The notes: generated from the letters alone by a model not told the origin. 64,000 nt of DNA from an uncultured Lewinella sp. (GCA_913057725.1 CAJXOS010000015.1:1-64000), one strand, 5' to 3'; numbered from the stretch's first letter, positions 35,592 through 45,269 are shown. Program-made: numbers and translations.

Positions 35592-36647
35592 ATGAAGTAT
35601 TTACCGCTACTGTTTTTTCCGCTTCTTACTCTTTTGACGGCTTGCAAAACTGACTCTCCTGATAGCCCGCCTCCGCCGCCTCCACCAACACCAACTGTTG
35701 ACGCTGCAAACTTGTCCTTCTTTACACATCGATATCTCGTTCAGGATCAGCAACTACTAACGCAATATCAGACTAGAGCCAATAAGGCGGTTAACGTCTA
35801 CAAGTACTCTAGCAAGGAACTAGTCCAACTTGGACAAGAGGGCAAATTGCAGGGAGATGCAGTCCTACTAGACGATCTTTATGATGCTCACCTCCTTCGC
35901 AAGGCAGGTGCTTTATCGCCCTACAACGCTGGAACATTTGGTGAGTATGTCCCGTCTAGATATGTGGATAATGAGGGTTATTACGGCGCCGTTACGCGTT
36001 GGACCATGAGCTTCATATATCGTCCCGACAAAGTTAACATGGTCGACATGCGCAAATATGGCGCAGCGATTTCTCCTAATTATAAAGGCAGGGTTGCCAT
36101 CGCGCACCCCGACAGTAGTGGTTTGATCAGCATGGTGGCGAGTATGATCGCTGCGCACGGCGAGCAACCAGCAAGAATCTATCTGGAAACATTGAAGGAT
36201 AACCTATACGCTCCTCCAACAGGCGGTGACTGGGAAGCCATTTCGGCTGTTCTTCGGGGCAATGCCGACATAGCACTAGTGAACGGATCGCAATTTATGC
36301 GGTTTAAACACTCAGGAAATCCAGAGCTATTCAAATCCCTCGACGAACTAGAAGTCGAGATCCCAACCGATACGGAAGGAAACAACTATTTCAACATCAG
36401 CCCTATATGTATTTTGAACAATGCACCTAACCGAAATTATGGCATAAATCTGGTAGAATTTCTGACAGTAGAAGAGAGCCAAGGCATGTTTGCTGAGGCA
36501 AATTTTGAGTACCCAGTGAATATTTTTTCGCAGATGGCAGAATTATTGAATAGTACTTTCAATCTGCCTCAAGGAAAGATTTCGGCGGAAATGACAGAGA
36601 ATCAACTAGATAAGGCCGCAGAATTAGTTGGCCAGATTTTTCGCTAG
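35592..36647 (+). CDS. Iron-type ABC transporter substrate-binding lipoprotein
   Basis: A 351-residue lipoprotein (MKYLPLLFFPLLTLLTAC, lipobox LLTAC). After a proline-rich linker the protein follows the Fe(3+)/FutA-type periplasmic binding fold. Segments are FFTHRYLVQDQQLLTQYQ, VNVYKYSSKELVQLGQEG, GDAVLLDDLYDAHLLRKAG and the hinge and second lobe with YKGRVAIAHPDSSGLISM and NADIALVNGSQFMRF. The usual first-strand 'VYSARHY' is replaced by FFTHRY. No permease or ATPase gene is adjacent, so the binding protein may work with a transporter encoded elsewhere. Iron as ligand is inferred from family similarity. Confidence 0.78.
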   Translation: MKYLPLLFFPLLTLLTACKTDSPDSPPPPPPPTPTVDAANLSFFTHRYLVQDQQLLTQYQTRANKAVNVYKYSSKELVQLGQEGKLQGDAVLLDDLYDAHLLRKAGALSPYNAGTFGEYVPSRYVDNEGYYGAVTRWTMSFIYRPDKVNMVDMRKYGAAISPNYKGRVAIAHPDSSGLISMVASMIAAHGEQPARIYLETLKDNLYAPPTGGDWEAISAVLRGNADIALVNGSQFMRFKHSGNPELFKSLDELEVEIPTDTEGNNYFNISPICILNNAPNRNYGINLVEFLTVEESQGMFAEANFEYPVNIFSQMAELLNSTFNLPQGKISAEMTENQLDKAAELVGQIFR

Positions 36648-36728
36648 TAATTTTTCCACATTCCGGCAACTGGCTGACGTATTAAAACCAGATTTTAAAC
36701 GTTAATCTTTATACGCAATACAACATAT

Positions 36729-38588
36729 ATGGGTCTTAAAAAACTACTCTTCTCTTGCGTGATCCTATCATTGACCTACTTTCCGGCTGCTGCCCAGGCG
36801 AATTACTGGCAGCAAGCAGTAGAATATGATATGAACATTGACTTCGATGTAAAGACGCATCGCTTCACTGGTGACCAAACGATTCGTTACACCAATAATT
36901 CTCCTGACACTCTTCATCGAGTGTTCTATCACCTCTACTTCAACGCCTTCCAGCCAAACAGTATGATGGATACTCGATCTCTTACGATTAGAGACGCAGA
37001 TCCACGAGTGGCTGATCGCATCAGCAAGCTTAAGCCAAACGAGATTGGCTACCAAAAAATTGATGCACTGACCCAAGATGGTCAGAATACCAAGTACGAA
37101 GTTGTAGGTACCATACTAGAGGTCGAGCTAGCAGAACCGATTCTACCCGGGGCCTCCACTGCGCTGGCTATGAAATTCAATGGGCAGGTTCCTGTTCAGA
37201 TCCGACGATCTGGTCGCGATAACCGCGAAGGCATTTCTTACAGTATGTCTCAGTGGTATCCTAAGTTGGCTGAATACGACTACCAGGGCTGGCACGCCAA
37301 CCCATACATCGGTCGTGAGTTCCACGGTGTCTGGGGTAATTTCCGAGTATCTATTACCATCGACAAGGATTATCTAGTGGGCGGTACCGGTTATTTGGAA
37401 AACAAAGAAGAAATCGGTGGGGCTTATAATGATGGTAAGGCTGGTACCGCAACTGGAGATACCCGCACCTATACCTTCGACGCACCGATGGTACATGACT
37501 TCATGTGGGCAGCGGATCCAGACTATACTCACACAACACGTACTCGCGAAGATGGTACTGTTCTGGAATTCTTCTATCAAGAAGGAGATGCAACTACCGA
37601 AAATTGGGAGGCACTACCTGCCATTATGGACCGTGCCTTTGATTATATCAATAAGCACTTCGGTCAATATCCTTATAAGAAATACGCTTTTGTACAAGGT
37701 GGCGACGGTGGTATGGAGTATCCGATGGGTACATTGATTACCGGTGAACGTTCATTGAGCAGCTTGGTGGGGGTGTCGGTTCACGAGCTCATGCACTCTT
37801 GGTACCAAATGGTACTGGCTACAAACGAGAGCCTCTACGCCTGGATGGACGAGGGCTTTACGAGCTACGCATCTGACGAGGTAATGAACTTCTTGCGCCA
37901 GGAAGGACTAATACCTGGCGATGTGGTAGCAGACCCACACTTAAGTGACGTTACCGGCTTCCTGAATTTCGTACAGTCTGGTTTGGATGAGCCACTATCT
38001 ATCCACGCTGACCACTTTAACACCAATGCTGGCTACGGCGTGGGAGCTTACGTAAAAGGTGCACTTTTCTTGTATCAACTACAGTACATTCTGGGTAAGC
38101 AGGACTTCGAACGAGGCCTACTACGTTATTTCAACACCTGGAAGTTTAAGCATCCAACTCCAAACGATGTAATTCGCATCATGGAGAAAGAGTCTGGATT
38201 GGAGCTAGACTGGTTTAGAGAATACTTTGTGTATACCACTAGGCTGCCTGAATACGGAATTGAGTCTGTAGAGGCAGGTAAAAGAAAGTCGACAGTCGTT
38301 ACCCTAGCGAACGGCGGCACAATGCCAATGCCTGTAGATGTGACAGTAACAATGAAAAACGGTGATGTACAGCATTACACCGTTCCTCTCCGTATCATGC
38401 GCGGAGCTAAAACTACCGATGGAGATACCACTTTCGAAATAGCCGAAGATTGGCCTTGGACAAATCCAACCTATGAAATGATGCTACCTGTGGCTCTTAA
38501 ACGGGTGCAAACAGTTGAGTTGGACAAGAGTGGCCGAATGTTGGATACCGATCGTTCGAACAATACTTGGCAAGCGGAAGAGAAATAA
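36729..38588 (+). CDS. M1-family zinc aminopeptidase, secreted
   Basis: A 619-residue protein with a signal peptide (MGLKKLLFSCVILSLTYFPA, cleavage near AAAQA). The N-terminal beta domain (about 30-240) contains the M1 pattern FDVKTHRFTGDQTIRYTNNS. The catalytic domain has the exopeptidase-type motif GGMEYP (about 335), the zinc site H352-E-L-M-H356 and the third ligand E375 in WMDEGFTSYAS, exactly 19 residues after the second histidine. It probably trims peptides in the periplasm or outside the cell. A strong hairpin follows the stop. Confidence 0.93.
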   Translation: MGLKKLLFSCVILSLTYFPAAAQANYWQQAVEYDMNIDFDVKTHRFTGDQTIRYTNNSPDTLHRVFYHLYFNAFQPNSMMDTRSLTIRDADPRVADRISKLKPNEIGYQKIDALTQDGQNTKYEVVGTILEVELAEPILPGASTALAMKFNGQVPVQIRRSGRDNREGISYSMSQWYPKLAEYDYQGWHANPYIGREFHGVWGNFRVSITIDKDYLVGGTGYLENKEEIGGAYNDGKAGTATGDTRTYTFDAPMVHDFMWAADPDYTHTTRTREDGTVLEFFYQEGDATTENWEALPAIMDRAFDYINKHFGQYPYKKYAFVQGGDGGMEYPMGTLITGERSLSSLVGVSVHELMHSWYQMVLATNESLYAWMDEGFTSYASDEVMNFLRQEGLIPGDVVADPHLSDVTGFLNFVQSGLDEPLSIHADHFNTNAGYGVGAYVKGALFLYQLQYILGKQDFERGLLRYFNTWKFKHPTPNDVIRIMEKESGLELDWFREYFVYTTRLPEYGIESVEAGKRKSTVVTLANGGTMPMPVDVTVTMKNGDVQHYTVPLRIMRGAKTTDGDTTFEIAEDWPWTNPTYEMMLPVALKRVQTVELDKSGRMLDTDRSNNTWQAEEK

Positions 38589-38624
38589 GAATATAGATTT
38601 AGCAATCCCACTGACTAGTAAAGC

Positions 38625-38659
38625 ATGCCGCCGGGTATGGCGAGAATATCCGGCGGCAT
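38625..38659 (+). terminator. GC-rich hairpin after the M1 peptidase gene
   Basis: A perfect 10-bp stem, ATGCCGCCGG with CCGGCGGCAT, which can extend by four weaker pairs towards a seven-base loop. It is 36 bases past the stop at 38588. It lacks a long U-run. Confidence 0.7.
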
Positions 38660-38689
38660 TGAAACGCACAACTATCTTAAAGCCAACGC

Positions 38690-39901
38690 ATGAAGATTCT
38701 ACTACTCTGCAAGAAATTCCCCTACCCACTGAAAGACGGGGAATCGATTGCAGTTCACACCTTAAGCCTGGCGCTTAGTCAATTGGGATGCGAGGTTAGT
38801 TTGCTGGCCATGAATACCAGCAAGCACTTTTATCAGCAAACAACACTACCAAAGGAAGCTAGTCACTTCAACCGCATTCGGACCATTCCTGTTGACAACC
38901 GAATCAAGGTGAGTGCAGCCTTTCTTAACCTCTTTTCTGAAGATTCCTATCACATCGCTCGATTTGTCTCGCCAAACTACGATCAAGCTTTGAAGGAAAT
39001 GCTCAAAGAAGAGCAGTATGATATTGTTCAGCTAGAAACACTTTATCTAGCGCCTTATATTTCTACGATCCGCCGATTTTCAGATGCCCGCATCAGCATG
39101 CGAGCTCATAATGTAGAGCATGAAATCTGGGAGCGCATTAGCAGTCATACGACTAATATCTTCAAGCGTTGGTACCTGCAGCATCTGACTCAAAAATTGC
39201 GCAAGTTTGAAATATCAACTTTGGGGCAGTACGATATGCTGTTACCGATCACCGAACGTGACCTACGTTGCTTCCGGCAATTGGGCTACAGCAACCCTGC
39301 CGTGGTAACTCCAATCGGGATCAGGGCGGATGAGTTTCCAGAAGCTCGTGAACTAGACATCAAGAAGCCGAGCATTTCCTTTATTGGAAGCTTAGATTGG
39401 ATGCCTAATGTAGAGGGATTAAATTGGTTCATTCAGAAAGCCTGGCCAGCACTTCATGCTCGCTTCCCAGACTTAGAGTTCCATATTGCTGGCCGCAACA
39501 CCCCTAAAGCATTACTTCAACTCAAACGCCCAAACTTATTCGTACACGGAGAGGTACCTGATTCTGCAACGTTTATTGACAAGCATAGCATGATGGTGGT
39601 TCCGCTCTTATCTGGCAGTGGAATGCGGGCAAAGATTTTGGAGGGTATGGCCTTAGGCAAAGTGGTAATTTCCACTAGCATTGGCTTAGAAGGGATTAGC
39701 GCGAATCACAAAGAAAATGTGATGGTCGCCAATACGGTAGATCAATTCGTCGACAGCATTGCTTATGCGATAGAATCAAAGGAGCGAATCAATCAGTTAG
39801 CCAATCAGGCTCAGCAGTTTGTCTTTGAAGCTTACGAAAGCATCAACATTGCTAAGCGTGTTCGCTCAGCGTATAGTAACCAATTTGTAGAGTCGGTCTA
39901 A
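38690..39901 (+). CDS. Family 4 glycosyltransferase
   Basis: A 403-residue GT-B glycosyltransferase. The N-terminal domain has the start KILLLCKKFPYPLKDGESIAV, typical of GT4 enzymes. The C-terminal domain carries SFIGSLDWMPNVEGLNWF, FHIAGRNTP and the catalytic-region acidic motif VVPLLSGSGMRAKILEGMALG. The sugar and acceptor cannot be told from the sequence. It is followed after nine bases by a family 2 glycosyltransferase, so both probably build the same cell-surface polysaccharide or glycan. Confidence 0.9.
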   Translation: MKILLLCKKFPYPLKDGESIAVHTLSLALSQLGCEVSLLAMNTSKHFYQQTTLPKEASHFNRIRTIPVDNRIKVSAAFLNLFSEDSYHIARFVSPNYDQALKEMLKEEQYDIVQLETLYLAPYISTIRRFSDARISMRAHNVEHEIWERISSHTTNIFKRWYLQHLTQKLRKFEISTLGQYDMLLPITERDLRCFRQLGYSNPAVVTPIGIRADEFPEARELDIKKPSISFIGSLDWMPNVEGLNWFIQKAWPALHARFPDLEFHIAGRNTPKALLQLKRPNLFVHGEVPDSATFIDKHSMMVVPLLSGSGMRAKILEGMALGKVVISTSIGLEGISANHKENVMVANTVDQFVDSIAYAIESKERINQLANQAQQFVFEAYESINIAKRVRSAYSNQFVESV

Positions 39902-39910
39902 TTGGATAGC

Positions 39911-41107
39911 ATGTGGTCTATACTGCTGCAAGTACTTTTTTGGCTTAGTGCCTTCGCCCTGGTTTATACCTACCTCCTCTATCCCATATTGCTCCGCTTT
40001 TTGAGTCAGGGAAAGACGTTGGACACGGAGCAATTCTCAACAACCGATGAATTGCCGCAGGTATCGATTCTGATGGCAGTCCATAATGAAGAGAAAGTCA
40101 TTGCTCAGAAGCTCGAAAGTCTCAACGAGCAAGACTACCCTGTAGATCGCTTACATATCTACATTGGCTCGGATAATTCATCCGACCAAACGAATGCCAT
40201 CGTAGGAGGATTCAATCAATGTAAGTTCAACCTCCGTTTCCTACCCTTTGAACAACGGCAAGGCAAACCAGGAGTAATCAACCAATTGGCTGAACTTGCC
40301 ACCGCAGAAGAGCCGCAGTCACCAACACATATTTTCATCATTACCGATGCCAGTGTAATGCTTAGTCCGCAGGTAGTCCGCCAGTTGGTTAAGCATTTCA
40401 AACATCCGAACCTAGCTATCGTCGATGCGCAGATGGTACACACAGGCATGACCGAGATCGACATATCTGAAGCGGAAAACAACTACATTTCATGGGAAGG
40501 TCGCTTGAAGTATTATGAGAGTGTGCTCTGGAAAAAGATGATCGGCCCATTTGGAGGCTGTTATGCGCTACGTTCTGATTTCTTCGTGCCGGTTCCAGAT
40601 AATTTTTTGGTGGATGATTTCTACATCACCTTAGAAGCCTTTAAGCGTGGTGGCTTGGCCATTAAAGAGTCTAAGGCAGTGTGTTATGAACCCGTCGGGC
40701 ACGAACTTCAAGAGGAGTTCAAGAGAAAGGCACGTATATCAGCAGGGAACCTCCAGAACATGTTTCACTTCCCTGGTTTGTGGCTCCCTCCCCTGGGACT
40801 TCCGAATTTCCCTTTCTTTTCCCACAAGATATTACGGTGGCTCGGACCAATATGGTTAATTTTGCTGCTGTTATGTTCTGGCTTACTAAGCAGCAACCTT
40901 TTCTATGCCAGCTTGTTTGCCATGTTGTGCGGCCTGTATTTCGGTATACCATTACTTGATGGCATACTCCAACGTCGCCAACTAAATGGGGCATTACTGC
41001 GTAGTGTCCGTTATTTCTTAATGATGAACTTAGCCCTATTGGCCGGCTATATACGTTATGCTAAAGGTATCAAATCCAATGTCTGGCAACCACCAAAAAG
41101 ACAATAA
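39911..41107 (+). CDS. Family 2 glycosyltransferase with membrane segments
   Basis: A 398-residue membrane glycosyltransferase. The ATG at 39911 is chosen; a TTG at 39902 is also in frame. One N-terminal membrane segment (LLQVLFWLSAFALVYTYLLY) precedes the GT2 domain, with VSILMAVHNEEKVIAQKLES, YIGSDNSSDQT, a DAS motif in IITDASVMLSP and the acceptor-region IGPFGGCYALR and DDFYITLEAFKRG. Three C-terminal hydrophobic segments follow (about 305-385). This layout fits processive or lipid-linked sugar transferases. The end of the gene overlaps the start of the ribB-like gene by 29 bases. Confidence 0.9.
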   Translation: MWSILLQVLFWLSAFALVYTYLLYPILLRFLSQGKTLDTEQFSTTDELPQVSILMAVHNEEKVIAQKLESLNEQDYPVDRLHIYIGSDNSSDQTNAIVGGFNQCKFNLRFLPFEQRQGKPGVINQLAELATAEEPQSPTHIFIITDASVMLSPQVVRQLVKHFKHPNLAIVDAQMVHTGMTEIDISEAENNYISWEGRLKYYESVLWKKMIGPFGGCYALRSDFFVPVPDNFLVDDFYITLEAFKRGGLAIKESKAVCYEPVGHELQEEFKRKARISAGNLQNMFHFPGLWLPPLGLPNFPFFSHKILRWLGPIWLILLLLCSGLLSSNLFYASLFAMLCGLYFGIPLLDGILQRRQLNGALLRSVRYFLMMNLALLAGYIRYAKGIKSNVWQPPKRQ

Positions 41108-42227
41108 AGAATTTCAGCTCGACTCGATCGAATCAGCTATCGAAGCCATCCGTAAGGGTGAAGTTATCATCGTGGTAGATGATGAGGATCGTGAGAACGA
41201 AGGAGACTTTATTTGTGCAGCGGAGTGTATCACTCCTGAAATTATCAACTTCATGGCCACTTATGGCCGGGGTTTGATTTGTACTCCTATTGAAGAAAAA
41301 CGAGCTGATGAATTGGAGTTGCCAATGATGGTCAATTCCAATACGGCACTACACGAAACCGCTTTCACGGTCTCTATCGATTTGATCGGTTACGGCTGTA
41401 CCACCGGTATCTCTGCTTATGATCGTTCAACTGGCATTCGTGCAATGATCGATCCTAACATCAAACCAAGTGACTTTGCTCGCCCAGGACACATCTTCCC
41501 GCTACGTGCGAAGACGGGTGGCGTACTTCGTCGTACCGGCCATACAGAAGCAGCCATTGACCTGGCTAAGATGGCAGGGTTTGCTCCCGTAGGCGTATTA
41601 GTAGAAATCTTGAACCCTGATGGCACCATGGCGCGTCTTCCGCAGTTGATGGAAATCGCTGAGCGTTTTGATCTCAAGATCATTGCGATCAAAGACCTGG
41701 TAGCATATCGCCTACGCCATGAGCGTTTGATCCGTCGTGAGCTTACCACGGAATTGAATACTCGCTTTGGCACCTTTACGGTTATGGCGTACCGCCAACT
41801 TACCACCAACGATCTCCACTTGGCATTTGTAAAAGGTGGAAGCTGGACCAGAGAAGACGACGTTTGGGTTCGCGTTCATTCTGGAATGGAAAGTGCAGCA
41901 CTGCTAGACCCTATCATGGGTGACAGCCACGTTGCGATCGAAAAGGCCTTGCAGAAGGTCTCTGAAAAAGGTCAGGGTGTGGTCCTGTATATGCGCCATG
42001 GCGAAAAACATGATGACATCATTCACCATCTGAAGCGTCTCAGTGGAGAAGAGCAGACCAGTGGCGAAAATCCTGCCGCCGGTATGGAGCAACGCGACTT
42101 TGGTGTAGGTGCTCAAATCCTACGCGACCTCGGGCTGGGTCGAATTACCCTCCTCAGTAATAATCCTCGACGCCGAGTAGCACTTGACGGTTATGGCCTT
42201 GAGATTGTTGGCCACGAGCAGCTGTAA
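41079..42227 (+). CDS. 3,4-DHBP synthase fused to a degenerate GTP cyclohydrolase II domain (RibBX-like)
   Basis: A 382-residue protein. I prefer the ATG at 41079; one at 41058 is also in frame. Residues 1-215 are an intact RibB, with the metal and phosphate motifs [13 protein letters not shown] and [16 protein letters not shown], making 3,4-dihydroxy-2-butanone 4-phosphate from ribulose 5-phosphate for riboflavin. The second half is recognisably RibA-like ([34 protein letters not shown]). The three zinc cysteines of the usual ECLTGD...RCDCG segment are missing; the stretch reads [16 protein letters not shown]. The C-terminal tail is also absent. GTP cyclohydrolase II activity is therefore unlikely, and a separate RibA would be needed. 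It overlaps the upstream glycosyltransferase and is five bases from the VTC gene. Confidence 0.9.
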   Translation: MSGNHQKDNKEFQLDSIESAIEAIRKGEVIIVVDDEDRENEGDFICAAECITPEIINFMATYGRGLICTPIEEKRADELELPMMVNSNTALHETAFTVSIDLIGYGCTTGISAYDRSTGIRAMIDPNIKPSDFARPGHIFPLRAKTGGVLRRTGHTEAAIDLAKMAGFAPVGVLVEILNPDGTMARLPQLMEIAERFDLKIIAIKDLVAYRLRHERLIRRELTTELNTRFGTFTVMAYRQLTTNDLHLAFVKGGSWTREDDVWVRVHSGMESAALLDPIMGDSHVAIEKALQKVSEKGQGVVLYMRHGEKHDDIIHHLKRLSGEEQTSGENPAAGMEQRDFGVGAQILRDLGLGRITLLSNNPRRRVALDGYGLEIVGHEQL

Positions 42228-42232
42228 TTACT

Positions 42233-42865
42233 TTGCGATACGAACGTAAATATCGAATTGAGGGCTTACCAATGCCTTGGATCGAGCAGGTACTCCGATC
42301 TCATCCAGCAGGCTTTAGGCCCATTTTTCCGCAACGGCGAGTCAACAACATCTACTTTGACTCGCCTGAGCTCGAAGAGTTTTACCAGAACGTAGCCGGT
42401 AATCCACAACGAAGGAAGCATCGTTTGCGCTGGTACGGACACGATAGCAAGCAGCTAGAGAAAACTGTCTTTGAAGTCAAGATCAAGGACAATGAATTGG
42501 GGCGCAAGGAAAGCCAGAAGGCTGGAGATGTAGCCTGGACTGGCTTGCGCGATCATTTCGCTCAAATCCCTGCTCTTCAATATTTGCCCCTGCGGCCTGT
42601 GCTAGTGAACAGCTACGAGCGGACCTATTGGGGAACAGCCAATGCAAAATTCCGGATCACCATAGACTGGGATCTCAATTTTGCGCCCTTCAACTGGCTA
42701 GCCCCACCTGTCCATCTTCATAGTTTACCGGATGAGGCCGTCATTTTAGAATTGAAATATGATCAGGAGCATGATGCTGAGGCCCAGGAGATATTTGCTC
42801 ACCTGCCATTCAGGCTAAGCAAAAACAGTAAGTACGTAACGGGAATTACCTTGGTGATGGCCTAG
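42233..42865 (+). CDS. VTC domain protein (polyphosphate polymerase-like)
   Basis: A 210-residue protein that starts with TTG at 42233, five bases after the RibB stop. It has the VTC/triphosphate-tunnel fold signatures: the N-terminal RYERKYRI, basic residues in [51 protein letters not shown], and the acidic [11 protein letters not shown]. Eukaryotic VTC domains make polyphosphate from ATP; bacterial versions are uncharacterised. It has no membrane segment. The last four bases overlap the convergent Nudix gene. Confidence 0.88.
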   Translation: MRYERKYRIEGLPMPWIEQVLRSHPAGFRPIFPQRRVNNIYFDSPELEEFYQNVAGNPQRRKHRLRWYGHDSKQLEKTVFEVKIKDNELGRKESQKAGDVAWTGLRDHFAQIPALQYLPLRPVLVNSYERTYWGTANAKFRITIDWDLNFAPFNWLAPPVHLHSLPDEAVILELKYDQEHDAEAQEIFAHLPFRLSKNSKYVTGITLVMA

Positions 42866-43578
42866 ATTTCAAAGTCCACACCTCTTTTCAGAAGGTCCGG
42901 TTCTTTGGTCTGAAGAAGTTCTTCGTACTTGGCTTTGTCAAAAGAGTACAGCATAGCCGGCCGATGCGCAACGTTTTGTTGTCGCCCCACCTCCTGCAGA
43001 ACTCCCATCTTGAGAATCCTGGTTCTGAAGTTTCGCTTATTCAAACTGGGTACTCCCAGGATGGTCTCATATAGTTGCTGTAGCTGCGATAAGGTGAAAT
43101 GAGCAGGAAGTAACTCGAAACCAATCGGTTGATAGCGGACTTTGGCCCGTAGACGGGCAAGCGCAGCATCTAGGATTTCCGCGTGGTCAAAGGCTAGCTG
43201 CGGTACTTCTTCCAGTGCAAACCAACGTGCATCTCCCGCATCTGTATCTGCCTTTACGGTGTGTTCACTCAGATTAACGAGCGCAAAGTAAGCCACACTA
43301 ATGACACGTCCCCGAGGATCTCGACCGGGCATACCAAAAGTATAGAGCTGTTCCATAAAGACATTCTCTACGCCAGTTTCTTCCTTCAGTTCCCGGCGGG
43401 CAGCATCCTCCAATGATTCATCCATTTCCACAAAGCCCCCCGGTAGTGCCCAATGATCCACAAAAGGATCACTATTTCTCTGGATCAACAACACCTTAAG
43501 CTGCTGCGAATCATCTAGTCCGAAGATGATGCAATCGACAGTGACCGATGGCCGTGGATATTCGTAAGTGTATGGCAT
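42862..43578 (-). CDS. NrtR-like Nudix transcriptional regulator
   Basis: A 238-residue protein. The N-terminal Nudix domain has a fully intact Nudix box ([20 protein letters not shown], then ETGV at about 47-70). A C-terminal winged-helix part follows (about 155-235), with [15 protein letters not shown] and [16 protein letters not shown]. This arrangement is that of NrtR, which binds ADP-ribose or related nucleotides and represses NAD synthesis genes. The intact box suggests it may still hydrolyse its ligand, whereas some NrtR proteins have lost this. It lies 74 bases downstream of pncB, a known type of NrtR target. Confidence 0.85.
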   Translation of the reverse strand: MPYTYEYPRPSVTVDCIIFGLDDSQQLKVLLIQRNSDPFVDHWALPGGFVEMDESLEDAARRELKEETGVENVFMEQLYTFGMPGRDPRGRVISVAYFALVNLSEHTVKADTDAGDARWFALEEVPQLAFDHAEILDAALARLRAKVRYQPIGFELLPAHFTLSQLQQLYETILGVPSLNKRNFRTRILKMGVLQEVGRQQNVAHRPAMLYSFDKAKYEELLQTKEPDLLKRGVDFEI

Positions 43579-43652
43579 ATCAAAGTCAAATAGTAATGGT
43601 CACAAGTTGTACACTTCGCGGAGCGTACTGTTTTGCGCTAGAATAATCGTTG

Positions 43653-45107
43653 TTACTTATGCTTAGTCAGCAACTGGTCTTTTAGTTCGGTTAGGCGTGG
43701 TTCAAGTCCGTAAATATAAGTCTTCTCTGTACGGCGATCAAAATCGGAAACTTGCTTCGCACAATAGGCTCGACTTTCGGCTAGCGTTGGGAATTCATAA
43801 ACGCAGTCGCCATCTTGAAAAATTGGAACTAACAAATCTTCTTGCTGATCTGCATCCTTCATATCAATTCGACCAGTACGATGGTAAGGATCAATAAACT
43901 GTTCTTGAGTTGGCGGCGCATCCTGCAAGAAGATCATGTCACCCATTGGTATACCTTCTTCATCTAAAAAGCGACGCACCTGCTGCTTTCCTGGATTAGA
44001 AGTCTTTATTTCTTGCTCACTGAGCTTAATTCTGGGGTCTAGGAACCCTTGCTCGTCTTCAATGGCAGCTAGCTTATACACTCCGCCAAGAGCGGGTTGG
44101 TCGTAGGCGGTGGCCAGGCGGGTACCAATTCCCCAAGTTGCAATGGCACCACCATCCTGTTTAATCCTACTAAGACTTTGTTCATCCAGATCATTGCTCG
44201 CCACAATTACGGCATCTGGGAAGCCACCCTCATCAAGGATCTTTCGAGCAGCTTTACTTAATGCTACTAAATCACCACTATCTAAGCGCACGCCTAGTAA
44301 TTGATGCCCTGATTTTTTTAGATCCTTGCCTACTTCTACCGCATTCCTTACTCCCTCCAGTGTGTCATAAGTATCAACCAAAAATGTACAGTTGTTTGGT
44401 AAGGCTTCTGCATAGGCGCGAAAGGACTCGAGTTCGTCTTCCATAACCATTACCCAACTGTGCGCATGGGTACCCCGAACTGGAATTCCCAGGTATTGCC
44501 CGGCCCATACGTTACTGGTTGCATCACATCCACCAATAAATGAGGCCCTTGTAGCGGTGAGGCTACCATCAAGTCCCTGAGCACGTCGGAGTCCGAATTC
44601 TAAGATGGTGTCGTCACCTGCAACCCGTCTTAGACGAGCCGCCTTGGTAGCTACCAAACTCGAAAAGTTGACCAGATTCAGCAACGCACTTTCAATCAAT
44701 TGCGCTTGCAGTAGTGGAGCTTCAACCCGTATAAGTGGTTCATGGGGGAACATCAGGGTTCCTTCCGGAACAGCGTAGATATCTCCGCTAAAACGAAGCC
44801 GCTGCAAATAGTGGAGGAAGTTTTCTGGAAATAGTGCTTTCCCATCCGCTCCTTTTAGGCTTCCTAAGTATTGAATTTCCGAAACGGAGAACTTTAACTC
44901 TTGGAGATAATCTGCCACTAAGCCCAATCCGGCAGCGATCGTAAAGGTCCCCTTAAAGGGATGCCGACGGAAGAACAAGTGAAAGACCGACTTCCGTTCA
45001 TGTAATCCTTGCTTCCAGTAGCCGTAAGCCATGGTGAGCTGATAAAGGTCTGTAAGGTTCCCCCACCCTGCTCGATATATCTTACTCAAATGAGAGCCAC
45101 GAATCAT
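43653..45107 (-). CDS. pncB: Nicotinate phosphoribosyltransferase
   Basis: A 484-residue enzyme converting nicotinate and PRPP to nicotinate mononucleotide in the NAD salvage pathway. Typical segments are the N-terminal NLTDLYQLTMAYGYWKQG, the SFIGGCDATSNVWAGQYLGI region, GTHAHSWVM, and the PRPP-binding LLGVRLDSGDLVALSK with DAVIVASNDLDE. It has the length of the long clade found in many Bacteroidota. A 23-base palindrome lies just upstream of its start. It is probably co-transcribed with the NrtR-like regulator immediately downstream, which would give feedback control of NAD synthesis. Confidence 0.95.
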   Translation of the reverse strand: MIRGSHLSKIYRAGWGNLTDLYQLTMAYGYWKQGLHERKSVFHLFFRRHPFKGTFTIAAGLGLVADYLQELKFSVSEIQYLGSLKGADGKALFPENFLHYLQRLRFSGDIYAVPEGTLMFPHEPLIRVEAPLLQAQLIESALLNLVNFSSLVATKAARLRRVAGDDTILEFGLRRAQGLDGSLTATRASFIGGCDATSNVWAGQYLGIPVRGTHAHSWVMVMEDELESFRAYAEALPNNCTFLVDTYDTLEGVRNAVEVGKDLKKSGHQLLGVRLDSGDLVALSKAARKILDEGGFPDAVIVASNDLDEQSLSRIKQDGGAIATWGIGTRLATAYDQPALGGVYKLAAIEDEQGFLDPRIKLSEQEIKTSNPGKQQVRRFLDEEGIPMGDMIFLQDAPPTQEQFIDPYHRTGRIDMKDADQQEDLLVPIFQDGDCVYEFPTLAESRAYCAKQVSDFDRRTEKTYIYGLEPRLTELKDQLLTKHK

Positions 45108-45112
45108 TTACA

Positions 45113-45135
45113 CTTAGTTTGATTTCGAAACTAAG
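45113..45135. promoter_or_regulatory. Operator-like palindrome upstream of pncB (candidate NrtR site)
   Basis: Arms CTTAGTTT (45113-45120) and AAACTAAG (45128-45135) match perfectly with a seven-base spacer. The centre contains the palindrome TTTCGAAA. It begins six bases upstream of the pncB ATG. Length and place fit the roughly 21-bp palindromes that NrtR uses, and an NrtR-like gene follows pncB. I found no copy upstream of the regulator gene. Confidence 0.5.
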
Positions 45136-45190
45136 GTACGATTATTTTACTTGTATGCAACCCTTTTTGAAAAATTCTGCGTCTAATTAA

Positions 45191-45207
45191 TGATAAGTCA
45201 TATCAAT
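45191..45207. promoter_or_regulatory. Motif TGATAAGTCATATCAAT, second copy of the motif at 32620
   Basis: The string contains TGATA-N5-TATCA and differs by one base from the copy at 32620-32636. It lies between the divergent pncB and 45270 genes, 63 bases before the latter. Confidence 0.35.
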
Positions 45208-45269
45208 CTACGTTAGTAATCTGGTCGCTGGTACAGAAAAGACCTTTTTTGCAAGAGAATTGAACTCCT

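Noticed and set aside
40900-41078. FMN riboswitch upstream of the RibB hybrid gene
   Set aside because: The upstream bases are the coding end of the glycosyltransferase, and no FMN aptamer core is visible.
42862-42865. Four-base overlap as translational coupling
   Set aside because: The two genes are convergent, so coupling is impossible; it is a simple end overlap.
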